In this document: positions 26,701 to 37,658 of the stretch, piece by piece | How the letters are laid out: every line of letters begins with the position of its first letter | How positions within the stretch are numbered: position 1 is the stretch's first letter | Source: Limonium bicolor | Lineage: Eukaryota > Streptophyta > Magnoliopsida > Caryophyllales > Plumbaginaceae | Direction of reading: 5' to 3' | NCBI GenBank assembly: GCA_023374045.1 | Contig: CM041782.1 | Span: 184,096,925 to 184,160,924 of the forward strand | DNA length: 64,000 nt | Program-made: the position numbers and the translations under genes | The notes under the pieces: generated by a model | The model's input: the letters and a program-made list of their open reading frames with translations, nothing else | Database searches by the model: none | What the model was told of the DNA's origin: nothing

Positions 26701-28322
26701 GCCATAACCTCCCCATAATCTTACATGTCCCAAATCATCAACTCTCACCAATTTCATTCCTAATCTAGCCACACCTTTAGAAGGTCCTACCAGCACACAA
26801 TATCATTTCAAAGCTCATCAACATCTTTTCAAACAACAATATAGCCCAAATCTCAAATTCAATGGCACTTAGGCCTTAAATCAATACAAGTTCACAATCA
26901 CCCTCAAATTCAATCAACCACATTAATTCACATAGTTTGGGTTCATTATTTTAATTTAACCCATCCCAATTTCTAAAGCAATTAAAACAAGCTTCAAGGT
27001 AGATTTCTTACCTTAATTCACAAGTTCTCTTTTAATTCTCCTCTTGCTCCTCATCTTCTCAAAATCGGTCAAGAGAGAATGGAGTTTCCAAACTCCATCC
27101 CAACATTCAAGAAACACAAAATACATTCAATTAATTATCTAAACCCTTAGGAAATCTTAATTCAATAAAAGGGCTTAGAGCACAAGTTAGGGTTTACCTT
27201 TTTGGGCCTTTTAAGAGAGGTTCTCACCCTTGAATCAAGAAGGGGATTACTCCACCATTGGATGGTTGAAATTAAGCTCAAAATCAAGAAGAAAAACAAG
27301 GCGAGAGAGAGCCAAAATCGGCTACCAAGGGAGGAAGAGCAAACATGAGTTTTTCAATGAAATTTTTACCTTAGAAGAATGAGGAGACTCCAAGCTACAA
27401 GATGATGTGCTTTTCTCTTCAAATGGGGAAAACCCATAAAAATGAAACTCATCCTTTTCGAATTTTGGAAAGAGAGAAGTGTGGAGCTTGATGAGGGGAA
27501 CACAAATATGTGTTTTGTTTTTGATTTGGAGCATTGATGTGGCTTGAGCATGGGAGAGAAGGTGGAGAAGCCATGGATGTGGGTGGTGAGTTCAAGAACG
27601 ACAGCAACCAGAGGGAGAGAGGAGAAATCGGTGAGGAAGAAAGAAAGAGAGGAAAGAGAAGAGAGAAAAAGAAGAAATGGAGGAGAGAGAGGGAAAAGGT
27701 AGTTTAGTACCCTTTTTGCTTTTTTTTTCTTTCTTCCTTTTCTTTCTAGCTTATTAGTGTGTGTGAGGAGGCTGTTTTAATATATTAAAACCGGCCCATA
27801 TAACTGTTACAAGCTGGAGCGTTTTTTGTCTTTTATAGAAAACGCTCGTTATTTACCCGATTTAGCACTATTCACTAACTGGGCCCGTTTCCTGGAATTT
27901 AATCGTTTCTTTAATTGTAATTGCTATTAAAATCCCATTAATGTTTATTTATAGTTATTTGATGAACTATAATTTTTACGGGTTCGTTTGACCACTTAAA
28001 GTCACGTTTTTGGGTTTCCTCAAAAAACGTGCGCTAAAGATTTATTAGCGTTTTTAATTCGTCTTATGGATCTGTTTTCTTCGGGAGTTGTTCCCATATA
28101 TTATTTAGGCATTATTAAGCCTTTTAAATTAATTTAATACCCTTCCTAAGGTTGTATTTCTCCTAGGGTCACTTAACGCCCAATTCAGCATTTTTCACTT
28201 TTTAAGCGTTTTCTCTTTTCTTTTGGATTTATTCTTTTTACCAAAATTCATTAGGCACTAATAGGCCCTTTAATATCATATTAGAGTAATTGAATCGCCC
28301 TAATTAAGTTCAGGGTATTTCA
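23785..28322 (-). repeat. Element B 5' LTR (4538 bp)
   Basis: It is the pair of 14198-18727. Target duplication GACAC follows at 28323-28327. It carries the same hairpin array (25988-26169), donor-like sites (GT at 27369-27368, 27197-27196 and 27011-27010), palindrome (27079-27098) and promoter-side hairpin (27817-27847) as its partner. Confidence 0.95.
25988..26169 (-). repeat. Hairpin array in B 5' LTR
   Basis: It has three GGTCCGGGAC/GTCCCGGACC stem units, almost identical to 16388-16571. One spacer is three bases shorter. Confidence 0.85.
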
Positions 28323-28745
28323 GACACGAACCGAGAAGCGAGCAACGGACGTGTCACAGGTACTGGTGAATCGAGAAGAGGCGTGTCGGTAGCTGTGGCG
28401 ACTTCACCCAGCTCGTGCCAGCTGGCTTGGGGACCCGCGCCAGGTCGTGTCGATGGCAGCGGTGACCCAGGCAAGTTCGTGTCGACCGCGAGGGTTTTCG
28501 AAGCTTAGTAGTGTCGACGGGAGGGGCGAATTGCAGAACTCCATTAATGGAGTTATGGAGTTTTCATGTTTTTTTCAGAATTTTAATTGTAGATCTAGCC
28601 TAAATCATTTAGTTTTTGTAGAAACTAACACCAAATTCGGATTCACCATATCAAGATCTACAACTTGGGAAAACATTTCGAAAAACCCACCGGAAAAATT
28701 TTGCGGCGGTGGTCCGGCGATCTGGAAGAGAGGATTCCGGCAAGG
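28323..28745. repeat. GC-rich degenerate repeat, right part
   Basis: It continues the array at 14028-14197 after the GACAC duplication, with agctcgtgccagctggc, gtcgtgtcg and ttcgtgtcg phrases. An AT-richer tail follows, containing the palindrome aactccattaatggagtt near 28538. The Athila-derived element begins at its end. The 105-codon ORF at 28447-28764 crosses into that LTR and is not credible as a gene. Confidence 0.5.
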
Positions 28746-30271
28746 TGCAGACTGTTATTTCTGAGTGGTTAAACTGGTGTAAAATTAAAAGAAAAGAAAT
28801 TAAAAACTCAAATTATAAACGTCGGGCTGCAAACAAATCCCGGTCGTAGTTAGTAAAACAAGTGTCGTATCCACAGGGAGATTGTTCAATTTATCCTAGT
28901 CTTGGTAGTTACTTAAAAACTGTAAAAAGGGGTTTAGCCGGAGGCAAGCTTGATTTGTTGTTTGATCAGTGCAAATATAATAAAAACAGTAAAAAGGTGA
29001 ATTAATTGATGTGAATGGAAAAATGTATCCTAGGATAGCGGGGGAATTTTCCTAAATTACTTAAACAGATTTATAACCCTGTCTCAATTATTTATTGCCT
29101 ATTAGAGTTAATAATTGTCAGTTACGAACTCTTAATAAAAGCCTTAATATTTTCCTGCTCAGTCCGGAGTGTAAATACTAAGATTAATTCCTTTTGGTAC
29201 CTAGACTATCTCAAAATCATATGTTGATAGTTACCAAATAAATGCAGTCGTTTGTCGCGCAAAGCATTTAGCAATATTAGTTGAAAGGAATTAAAACAAG
29301 TTAAATGAGAGAAACAGGTGATAAATATTAATTTACGTAATATTAGAAATCAAACCCCCATCCTAGGATACAAAAGAAAATTACTCAGACATTAACGAAG
29401 ATAAGAAGAAAGCACAGACAGATTTTGACATTAATTCAGAGGAAGAACTGGTCTGCTCTCGCTCGAACTGCTGCTCTTCTATTTCTTTTGTTACTGCGTG
29501 AGTGTGGAATGTTGTGGTGTTACGGGAGGAAATATAAGTGGAAGCGAATGGATAAGTGTGGTGAGCGAATTCTTCAGACTCCCGTCGTGCGTGGTGTGTG
29601 TTTATGCAGTTAAGGTGGTGGGTTTATATAGAGGTTTGGATCCGTACGAATTTGATTGCAGATGAAGAAGAGCATTGATTGCTTCATTGATTGCGCAGGG
29701 GACAGACTGAATACGCGTGCGGAGTAGATGGATAAGTTGCAGACAGTGGGCGAGTTGCGTGAGTTGCAGACGACGACGGCGCGAAGAAGATACTGGTCGC
29801 GAATGATAATTAGTCACGGTTGCTGTTGGTGTCCGCCTGTGGTACCGCCCAATAAGTGGCGGTTGTGTGCCTCTGGTCCGCCTGTGGTACCGCCCAATAA
29901 GTGGCGGTTGTGTGCCTCTGGTCCGCCTGTGGTACCGCCCAATAAGTGGCGGTTGCTTGTGTGGTGTCCGCCGGGCGGTAGCCTGTGTGATGTCCGCGTG
30001 TTATCGCGATGTACGGGCTTATTTCTTCTACTAGCTCTAGATTCTTCGTTTGGGCTCCGTTTTCTGAGTCGTCTGCGCCTATACGTTCGTCTCTTCGTGT
30101 ACTTTGCTCCTAGCTTGGTTGTTCCTCATGTTTAAACCAATAAATTTGTGAGATTATCAATAAAACATAAACTAGAGGAAAAACATACGATAAGTGAGAA
30201 ATGAGCAGAAAAGTGCTGATATAATATATGAAATACACCCATAAAACATGCTCATTTAGACACTTCTCACA
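28746..30271 (-). repeat. Athila-derived 3' LTR (1526 bp)
   Basis: It is bounded by TG at 28746 and CA at 30270-30271, next to the polypurine tract. It is nearly identical to the right LTR but holds three copies of the internal 45-base unit instead of two. The ORFs 29425-29613 and 29728-30135 have counterparts in the other LTR and are repeat shadows. Confidence 0.9.
29831..29965 (-). repeat. 45-bp minisatellite, three copies, in the 3' LTR
   Basis: Units start at 29831, 29876 and 29921 with gtccgcctgtggtaccgccc. Each holds the stem ACCGCC-(caataagt)-GGCGGT. The opposite LTR has two units, at 35854 and 35896. Confidence 0.9.
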
Positions 30272-30289
30272 CCCCCACACTTACCTTTT
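30272..30289 (-). other. Polypurine tract of the Athila-derived element
   Basis: The minus strand reads AAAAGGTAAGTGTGGGGG and then the LTR start TGTGAGAAGTG. Confidence 0.8.
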
Positions 30290-31504
30290 GCTTGTCCTCA
30301 AGCAAAACCATGTACCCAAGCAAGTAGGGAATGCTCAATATTAACAAATACTATTATGAAGGGTAGGATAAAGAAGTCAATAGTACATGATCTTAAACTT
30401 TTTAGAGGAGTGTGATCCATCACCTACTGGTGGCATAGGTGTACTCAGGGCAAAAATAAAAATTAGAGTTTCGGGGTATGATCCGGAGTACTTCAATGTT
30501 TCTTGATTTAAGGTGACTTTGAGAACTTTTACCATGGCCAACTTCTCTCGAGAATGGGCATTGAGGAGAAAACAAAAGGAAAAATAGAATTAAGCATTTG
30601 TTTCACTTTTGCATAAGAGATGAGAAGATAATATGTAGGCATCAAGCCTTTGTTTTTAAGAACACTCAACTCTCTTTTGTTGGTTACCAATGGTGTCTCG
30701 AAAGTCCCTTATTATCATTATTTTTTTCTTTTTTGACAGAGAAGCACCCCTTAGCAATCCCTAAGGAAGAAGACAGAAAGAACCCCTGAGTTAATAAAAA
30801 TTCATCCATTTCAGATCATTTGGTCACACCGCATAAAAATGCTCCTCAAAAGTAATCAAAATTTTAAAATTTTTGTACATTTTTATACCATTTATCCCAC
30901 AATTCATAACAGTATTTATTCTTAAAGAGAACAACCCACATATAAAGGGTCCACGATATTGAATTTGAACAAACGCAAGATAAGCAGAGAGATTAAGCAT
31001 TTTAGCATAAAAATGTCACCGAAAAGGGCACACTCCCCCACACTTAAATTGAACAATGTCCTCATTGTTCAGCAGAAAAACAAGGGAAAGTTTCAGAAGG
31101 CCTTTTCGGTAAGTAGATAAAATAGAGAGAACACGAAGCTCACGAATAATCATTTAAGCACATAAACTCTCCTCTGCATAATTTATTTAAATAAAAGCAT
31201 AATTTAAAGAAACTGGTACTCCCCTGAGATTATTTTTGCTTGCGTTATAAGAGGTCCCCCACACTTGAGCTTCAGCCTCAAGTAGCGTAGCTTTGGTTGC
31301 GGTGTAGACATGAAATTGCACCTGCATAAGACACTAGAAGCAACCATACTATAAACGAGGTTAAAAGTTAGCAAAAATAAAATTAAAGGGAACCTGAAAA
31401 TTAAAACAGCATAAAAGCATATAAAAGATAAGTTCGTCCGGGTTGCCTCCCGGAAAGCTGCCCTTCTTTAACGTCTTTAGCTAGACGCTTTGTCGTTAGA
31501 TCGA
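30290..31504 (-). other. Non-coding region between protease and 3' LTR
   Basis: This is where RT, RNase H and integrase would lie in a full Athila element, and none of them is seen. Near 31435-31455 the minus strand has a ggaggcaacccgg phrase, commonly found after the coding region in Athila-type elements. The ccccacactt phrases at 31033 and 31258 resemble polypurine tracts on the minus strand. Confidence 0.6.
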
Positions 31505-32432
31505 TCATGGGGGGTGGTTATGAGGAGGAGATCCAAAGCATGACTCGATGGTTTTTTTGAGAGTCCACCTGGATGCATGTTTTCTTTTCTTATCCCGCTC
31601 TTCGTCCGGGATTGGTGGTGGTATCTCTGTAATAGACATGCCGTCTGGAAGGGTAATAAACAGAAGTGGGGATGATGGTGATTGAGTGTCCCGCACAAAT
31701 TTGAGATCTTTGGATTTATTATCTGGGGATCTTCCTGATGCAAACTCCAGCTTTTCGTTATAAGCTTGAAGGGTGATTTTCCCCTGGGCTACCCAAATGT
31801 GCACATCGGCTGTGGCAAGGAATGGTCGTCCAAGGATGAGAGGTGTAGTGGAATTCTCTTCGATGTCTAGAATGACAAAATCGCATGGGAAGTATAAGTG
31901 CTCCACTTTAATGATAACATCCTCCACCACTCCGCTTGGGTAAGCTACTGAACCATCTGCCAGTTGCAGGGTCATCTTAGTCTTTTTCATCTCTCCAATT
32001 CCCAGCTTTTTGAAAGTGGAGAGGGGCATCAAATTAATGGAGGCACCTAGATCGCATAGGGAGTATGGAAATGAGGTGCTACCAATTGTGACTGGAATGG
32101 TGAAGCTGCCCGGATCATTGCATTTTGAAGGTAGTGGTTGTTGCAGAATGGCTGAGCAAGCTACATTGAGAGGTACCGTACCGACTTCGGCCAATTTAGT
32201 TTTGTTGGATATGAGGTGTTTGAGGAATTTGGGGTAGTTTGGCATTTTGGCAATGAGGTCTACAAACTGTATGTTGACGTTTAGTTGTTTCAGCATTGCT
32301 AGAAACTTACCTATTCATTCCAAATTCTGCCTTTGGAGTCGGTGGGGAAATGGTATAGGCGGTTCTTGTGAAGATGGTTTTGAAGCTGGTGGAATAGTGA
32401 GGATGGTAGGAGATGTTTTTTCTACTGGGACC
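31505..32432 (-). pseudogene. Athila-type retropepsin (aspartic protease), interrupted
   Basis: In an active element this domain would cut the Gag-Pol polyprotein. The open part from 32296 has 263 codons. The active-site motif is LCDLGAS with aspartate near residue 82. Plant Athila-type proteases use DLGAS where others have DTGAS. Further on are ADGS near 113 and ILGRPFLAT at 154-162, the conserved flap and second-half signature. Upstream sequence typical of the lineage (ending PIPFPHRLQRQNLE) is in the same frame but is cut off by a TGA stop at 32318-32316. A frameshift near 32440 separates it from gag. The protein ends after a basic tail without entering RT. The domain itself looks undamaged, but the polyprotein is broken, so I call it a pseudogene. 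Confidence 0.85.
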
Positions 32433-34245
32433 TCAGCTTTTTTCACTATCCTCTTTGGATTCTTCTGATTGTTGCGGGATGTGAATCTCGTCAGTTTTCT
32501 TACCGCTTCTCAAGGTTATCGCCTTAACCTCTTCTCCTTCTTCTTCAAATTCGAGCTTCTCATTTTCATAACCGGCCACCAAGTGCTCAAGGTAGGTATT
32601 CTCAGATTGAATGCGATTTTTATAGACTTTGGCGGTGCTTTCAAGTTCAGCTACATTCCTTTTGGAAGTTTCGATCGCTGCAACCCACTCTTGGAGGGAA
32701 GGGTGTAGTTCTGGAATCGTAACTGTTTTAGCCACCTCCATCTTTTCTTCATCGTGCTCCTTCACATAGATGCATTTGGCTTGCTCTCTTGGATTTGGTT
32801 CATTTTGGCTGGGGAGAGCCCCTGGCGGTCTTCGAGCAAGATGTTCTGCAAGTTGATTGAATTTACCTTCAATTTTCTGGTTGAAGGCTTCTTGTGCAGA
32901 GAGCTGGTTCTGAGTTATGGACATGAAACCCTTCATCATCTCTTTGAGTTCTGCGTTTGGATCAACAGAGGATGAAGATGGTTGTTGTTGTTGCTGTTGT
33001 TGGAAACCTGGAGGGGCACCTAGTGCTCTATAACCCATATTAGAGTTTGGTTGGGGTCTGTTCCCCTGATAGGTGTTGGAATTGTTGTTCTGCCCTCCTT
33101 GGTTCTGATCATTATTTTTCCATGAGAAATTCGGGTGATTTCTCCATGGATAGTTGTTGTTGATGTTATTGTTGTAGGAATTACCGGGGCGGTTTCCTAT
33201 GAATTGTACTTCCTCGTACTGGCCTTTGCCTTCGCATTGATGAGTTTCATGAGGACCGGCGCATATGACACATCCTTCTGTAGGTGGAGCTGGTGGTGAA
33301 CTTGTAGGTGGGGAAGCTATTGTTTTTACGATTTCGTTTTGTGATGTTGTTAGCTTTTCCACCATCTTTGCAAGGGACGAGATCTGGGCTGATAAATGAT
33401 CTGTAGGCTCAACGTGGAGTAGGCCTGCTTCTCGTGGCGTTCTTCCTTTGGATCTCGTCCACTGTCTGGTATTGCTCGTCATGGTTTCGAGAAGGTCCAT
33501 TCCTTCTTTAGGAGATTTCATCATGAAACTTCCTCCTGCAGAGGAATTGACGAGTAGTCGGTTCCCATCATCCAGACCGTTGAAGAATGATAGGCAGAGG
33601 GATTGATCGTCAAGACCATGGTGGGAACATTTCATTAGCATATCTTTGAATCTGTCCCATGCGTCGTATAACGTTTCTCCTGGCTCTTGACAGAAAGTGT
33701 TGATCTCACCGATCAATTGCCTTGTTCTACTGGTTGGGTATTATTTGGCAAGGAATTTTTGGGCCATTTGCAGCCATGTGGTGATTGATCGGGAGGGAAG
33801 GCTTCGGTACCACCGGTTTGCTGAATCCGACAACGAGTGAGGAAATAGTTGTAGACGGATTCTTTCTTTGACGTTGCCGGTCTGACCAAAGGAATTGCAG
33901 AAGTCTAGGAAGAGACTCAGATGATTTGGGGCTTCATCTGGGTTCGCTCCACTAAACTTGCCTAATCCCGGACGGCGGTGATGTAGTGGGTTTTGAAAAC
34001 CCATCGTCCGGCTTCTTCTGGTGTTAGTTCGGGAGAACTATAGCTGATGCTCTTCCTTCGGTATTTGGTTGGTGGTAGTCAGAGAGAGCACGGTGTTCTG
34101 GTTGATTTGCATGGTCAATTTCATTTATAACTTCGTTATTGGCCATGGCTTGGTTTCTCAGGTATCTTTGTGCTTGTAATAAAGTGCGCTTGGGTTCGGG
34201 GCTCGGACTGATTGGTGGAGAGCCTCGGGTTCGAGTGTTTGGCAT
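32433..34245 (-). pseudogene. Athila-type gag polyprotein, frameshifted
   Basis: This would be the capsid/nucleocapsid precursor. The likely start is the ATG at 34245 (MPNTRTRG...). After about 74 codons a one-base frameshift near 34015-34025 moves the reading into the next part (MGFQNP..., ATG at 34004). That part holds the start of the retrotransposon gag domain (LFPHSLSDSANRWYRSLPS) and ends at a TAA stop at 33743-33741. The frame then continues (IGEINTFCQEPGETLYDAW) for about 427 codons. It includes a degenerate zinc knuckle CVICAGPHETHQC (residues 149-161 of that part), an Asn/Gln-rich stretch and a charged C-terminal region ending ITLRSGK. Two frameshifts and one stop break it, but most of the sequence is intact, which suggests recent decay. 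Confidence 0.85.
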
Positions 34246-34391
34246 GCACAGAAGATAACTTGTGGTTTGAGAAACTGCAAAATTAGTTAGTAGTATAGAA
34301 TAAGAAAGGCAGAGATATTGGTTAGGCTGATAAACGTTAGTTAAACAACACTGATATATTTTTTTTTTTGTATTTTTTTTTAACAAGAGTA

Positions 34392-34675
34392 AAATGACAG
34401 AACATTAAATGACAAGGGAAAGAAATGACAGAAAATTATAAGTTAGTATACTGGGGAAATGAAAAGTTAAGGACAATGGAAATGAAAAGTTAAGGACAAT
34501 GGAAATGAAATGTTAAGGACAATGGAATTAAATGACAATGGAACGAAATGACAATGGAACGAAATGACAATGGAAAGAAATGACAGAAATAATAACAATA
34601 ATATTAAGATGTCCGAAGTTAGATGTCCAAGTCAGATGTCCAAGTCAGATGTCCAAGTCAGATGTCCGAGATTAA
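34392..34675 (-). repeat. Tandem repeats in the element's leader
   Basis: Two kinds sit between primer site and gag. A roughly 14-23 base family built on gacaatggaa and aaatga lies at 34392-34590. A 13-base unit, gatgtccaagtca, is repeated three times with flanking partial copies at 34612-34670. Confidence 0.85.
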
Positions 34676-34752
34676 CAATTTAATAGTATTATCAGATTAT
34701 TACTATATAGCGAGTGAACTACCGGAAACTAGGGAAATTGATGGAATCAATC

Positions 34753-34770
34753 TCCCCGGCAACGGCGCCA
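34753..34770 (-). other. Primer binding site, tRNA-Asp
   Basis: The plus strand reads TCCCCGGCAACGGCGCCA. As recalled, this is the 3' end of plant tRNA-Asp(GTC) including CCA. Its complement on the minus strand, TGGCGCCGTTGCCGGGGA, is the classic Athila-type primer site, three bases from the LTR edge. It is not a tRNA gene, since only the last 18 bases are present. Confidence 0.9.
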
Positions 34771-34773
34771 ATT

Positions 34774-36157
34774 TGCAGACTGTTATTTCTGAGTGGTTAA
34801 ACTGGTGTAAAATTAAAAGAAAAGAAATTAAAAACTCAAATTATAAACGTCGGGCTGCAAACAAATCCCGGTCGTAGTTAGTAAAACAAGTGTCGTATCC
34901 ACAGGGAGATTGTTCAATTTATCCTAGTCTTGGTAGTTACTTAAAAACTGTAAAAAGGGGTTTAGCCGGAGGCAAGCTTGATTTGTTGTTTGATCAGTGC
35001 AAATATAATAAAAACAGTAAAAAGGTGAATTAATTGATGTGAATGGAAAAATGTATCCTAGGATAGCGGGGGAATTTCCTAAATTACTTAAACAGATTTA
35101 TATCCCTGTCTCAATTATTTATTGCCTATTAGAGTTAATAATTGTCAGTTACGAACTCTTAATAAAAGCCTTAATATTTTCTTGCTCAGTTCGGAGTGTA
35201 AATACTAAGATTAATTCCTTTGGGTACCTAGACTATCTCAAAATCATATGTTGATAGTTACCAAATAAATGCAGTCGTTTGTCGCGCAAAGCATTTAGCA
35301 ATATTAGTTGAAAGGAATTAAAACAAGTTAAATGAGAGAAACAGGTGATAAATATTAATTTACGTAATATTAGAAATCAAACCCCCATCCGGATACAAAA
35401 GAAAATTACTCAGACATTAACGGAGATAAGAAGAAAGCACAGACAGATTTTGACATTAATTCAGAGGAAGAACTGGTCTGCTCTCGCTCGAACTGCTGCT
35501 CTTCTATTTCTTTTGTTACTGCGTGAGTGTGGAATGTTGTGGTTTAACGGGAGGAAATATAAGTGGAAGCGAATGGATGAGTGTGGTGAGCGAATTCTTC
35601 AGACTCCCGTCGTGCGTGGTGTGTGTTTATGTAGTTAAGGTGGTGGGTTTTATAGAGGTTTGGATCTGTACGAATTTGATTGCAGATGAAGAAGAGCATT
35701 GATTGCTTCATTGATTGCACAGGGAACAGACTGAATATGCGTGCGGAGTAGATGGATAAGTTGCAGACAGTGGGCGAGTTGCGCGAGTTGCAGACGACGA
35801 CGGCGCGAAGAAGATACTGGTCGCGAATGATAATTAGTCACGGTTGCTGTTGGTGTCCGCCTGTGGTACCGCCCAATAAGTGGCGGTTGTGTGTGGTCCG
35901 CCTGTGGTACCGCCCAATAAGTGGCGGTTGCTTGTGTGGTGTCCGCCGGGCGGTAGCCTGTGTGATGTCCGCGTGTTATCGCGATGTACGGGCTTATTTC
36001 TTCTACTAGCTCTAGATTCTTCGTTTGGGCTCCGTTTTCTGAGCCGTCTGCGCCTATACGTTCGTCTCTTCGTGTACTTTGCTCCTAGCTTGGTTGTTCC
36101 TCATGTTTAAACCAATAAATCGTGAGATTAGTGAATAAACATAACTAGAAGAAAAAC
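34774..36157 (-). repeat. Athila-derived 5' LTR, outer end lost in gap
   Basis: It matches 28746 onwards. By comparison with the complete LTR about 88 bases are missing where the N run starts. It has two rather than three copies of the 45-base unit, and a 2-base deletion near 35390 relative to the partner. Confidence 0.9.
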
Positions 36158-36657
36158 NNNNNNNNNNNNNNNNNNNNNNNNNNNNNNNNNNNNNNNNNNN
36201 NNNNNNNNNNNNNNNNNNNNNNNNNNNNNNNNNNNNNNNNNNNNNNNNNNNNNNNNNNNNNNNNNNNNNNNNNNNNNNNNNNNNNNNNNNNNNNNNNNNN
36301 NNNNNNNNNNNNNNNNNNNNNNNNNNNNNNNNNNNNNNNNNNNNNNNNNNNNNNNNNNNNNNNNNNNNNNNNNNNNNNNNNNNNNNNNNNNNNNNNNNNN
36401 NNNNNNNNNNNNNNNNNNNNNNNNNNNNNNNNNNNNNNNNNNNNNNNNNNNNNNNNNNNNNNNNNNNNNNNNNNNNNNNNNNNNNNNNNNNNNNNNNNNN
36501 NNNNNNNNNNNNNNNNNNNNNNNNNNNNNNNNNNNNNNNNNNNNNNNNNNNNNNNNNNNNNNNNNNNNNNNNNNNNNNNNNNNNNNNNNNNNNNNNNNNN
36601 NNNNNNNNNNNNNNNNNNNNNNNNNNNNNNNNNNNNNNNNNNNNNNNNNNNNNNNNN
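36158..36657. other. Assembly gap, 500 N
   Basis: There are exactly 500 N, a conventional placeholder, so the true length is unknown. It hides the end of the Athila-derived LTR, its target duplication and the distal part of the Copia gag remnant. Confidence 1.
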
Positions 36658-37658
36658 ATCATTTACCAAGACTTGCACCAGGGGCATAGAAATTAGCCAC
36701 ATCAAGGTGTGTGAAATCAGGGTTAGAAATATCCCGTGCCAAATATGTCTCCACATGTTCCCCTTGTTTCTTTTTTTTTAAAGAGACTTGGTAAAGACCA
36801 ATAAGGTGTTTACTTGTGCGACAATTTTTATCCCATGACCTTTGGCTCCACATTGGTGGCATACACTTTCTTTTTTCTTCTTAGAATGCCTACCTTCTGT
36901 ATTCACTCTATGACAAGGAGATGCATTTCGGACATAACCATCACGATAATGTTCATTACTCTTCCCACATCCATGAGCATGACCTCCTCCACGTCCATAT
37001 CCACCTCTATGACCATGACTACAACCATGGTTTGGGTCATTTATTGCTTTCACTTTAGGCAGTGCTGTGGAACCAATTGAAACGGGCTTGCTGATTTTTC
37101 ATTCATCATTGCTCATTGTTCTATTCAGCTACTAGCAGACATGCATTAGTTCAGAGTATTTTTTAAAACCTTTCTCATGTATTTTGCAACTGTAATAGCG
37201 CATTTGAGGCATGAAATATGGAGAATGTTTTCTCGAGCATCTCTCTATATTTGACTTCCTCTACCATAAATTTTAACTGAATGGTAATGGTGAATAATGC
37301 AAAATTGTACTCTGCAACGGTTTTAAATCGTGCAACCTTAAGTGCATCCATTCGTATCTAGCTATGGGAAGTAGAACCATTTTTTGGTGGTCGTATCTTT
37401 CTTCCAAAGATTTACACAGAACTAGTGGGTCCTTCTCTATTAAATATTCACATTTCAAACCTATGTCAAAGTGTTGGCGGAGAAAAATCAAAGTCTTTGC
37501 CTTATTTTGGGGGAACTTGCATTTCCATCCTTAATAGCATCTTGGAGACCATCTGCAGCGAGACAAATCTCGGCATCTAAAACCCATGATAAATAGTTCT
37601 CTCCGGTGATGTCCAAAGTTGTGAACTCGATATTATCGAGTTTGACATTGTTGGCCAT
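36658..37658 (-). pseudogene. Ty1/Copia gag remnant with split zinc knuckle
   Basis: Reading leftwards from ATG at 37658, the N-terminus (MANNVKLDNIEF then TGENYLSW) is typical of Copia gag N-terminal domains. After a frameshift comes LEERYDHQKMVLLPIARYEW (37273-37491), the hallmark of this gag family. After more shifts there is a Gly/His-rich linker (GHRGGYGRGGGHAHGCGKS). The zinc knuckle CHQCGAKGH starts in one frame, and its DKNC half is in the next frame near 36830, so a one-base indel splits it. It then runs to THLDVANFYAPG at the gap edge. At least three shifts make it non-functional. No LTR could be assigned with confidence. Confidence 0.8.

Larger units (their letters stand above)
14198..28322 (-). 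mobile_element. Element B: complete LARD-like LTR retrotransposon, 14.1 kb
   Basis: It has two direct repeats (14198-18727 and 23785-28322), each starting TGTAACACCCC and ending TATTTCA on the plus strand. They flank a 5.06 kb internal region. A perfect 5-bp target duplication GACAC lies at 14193-14197 and 28323-28327. A polypurine tract on the left and an initiator-Met primer site on the right show that it is transcribed leftwards. LTRs of about 4.5 kb plus a non-coding interior match the large retrotransposon derivative (LARD) class, which must borrow proteins from an autonomous partner. In the first roughly 450 aligned LTR bases I count about 8 mismatches, so the insertion is fairly young. 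The lineage (perhaps Tekay/Del-related Gypsy) is inferred from LTR size and primer only. Confidence 0.9.
28746..36157 (-). mobile_element. Athila-derived retrotransposon with gag and protease but no RT/integrase
   Basis: The two LTRs (28746-30271 and 34774-36157, the latter cut by the assembly gap) run TGCAGAC...TCTCACA on the plus strand. The element reads leftwards: primer site for tRNA-Asp at 34753-34770, repeat-rich leader, broken gag (34245-32433), protease (to 31505), about 1.2 kb of non-coding sequence, and polypurine tract at 30272-30289. Reverse transcriptase, RNase H and integrase are absent. This matches non-autonomous TR-GAG-like derivatives of the Athila lineage. LTR copies differ by few bases; over the first 350 I see one mismatch and one indel. 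The target duplication on the right is lost in the gap. Confidence 0.85.

Noticed and set aside
29831..29965. CRISPR-like direct repeats
   Set aside because: The units are contiguous 45-bp tandem copies without unique spacers, inside a plant LTR.
31258..31290. Second polypurine tract (ccccacacttgagc) in the Athila-derived element, with another at 31033
   Set aside because: It is not adjacent to an LTR edge. The tract at 30272-30289 is the one bordering the LTR.
34753..34770. tRNA-Asp gene fragment
   Set aside because: Only the 3' 18 bases including CCA are present, directly beside an LTR. This is a primer site, not a gene.
36054..36756. About 200-codon ORFs across the N run
   Set aside because: They are artefacts of translating undefined bases.
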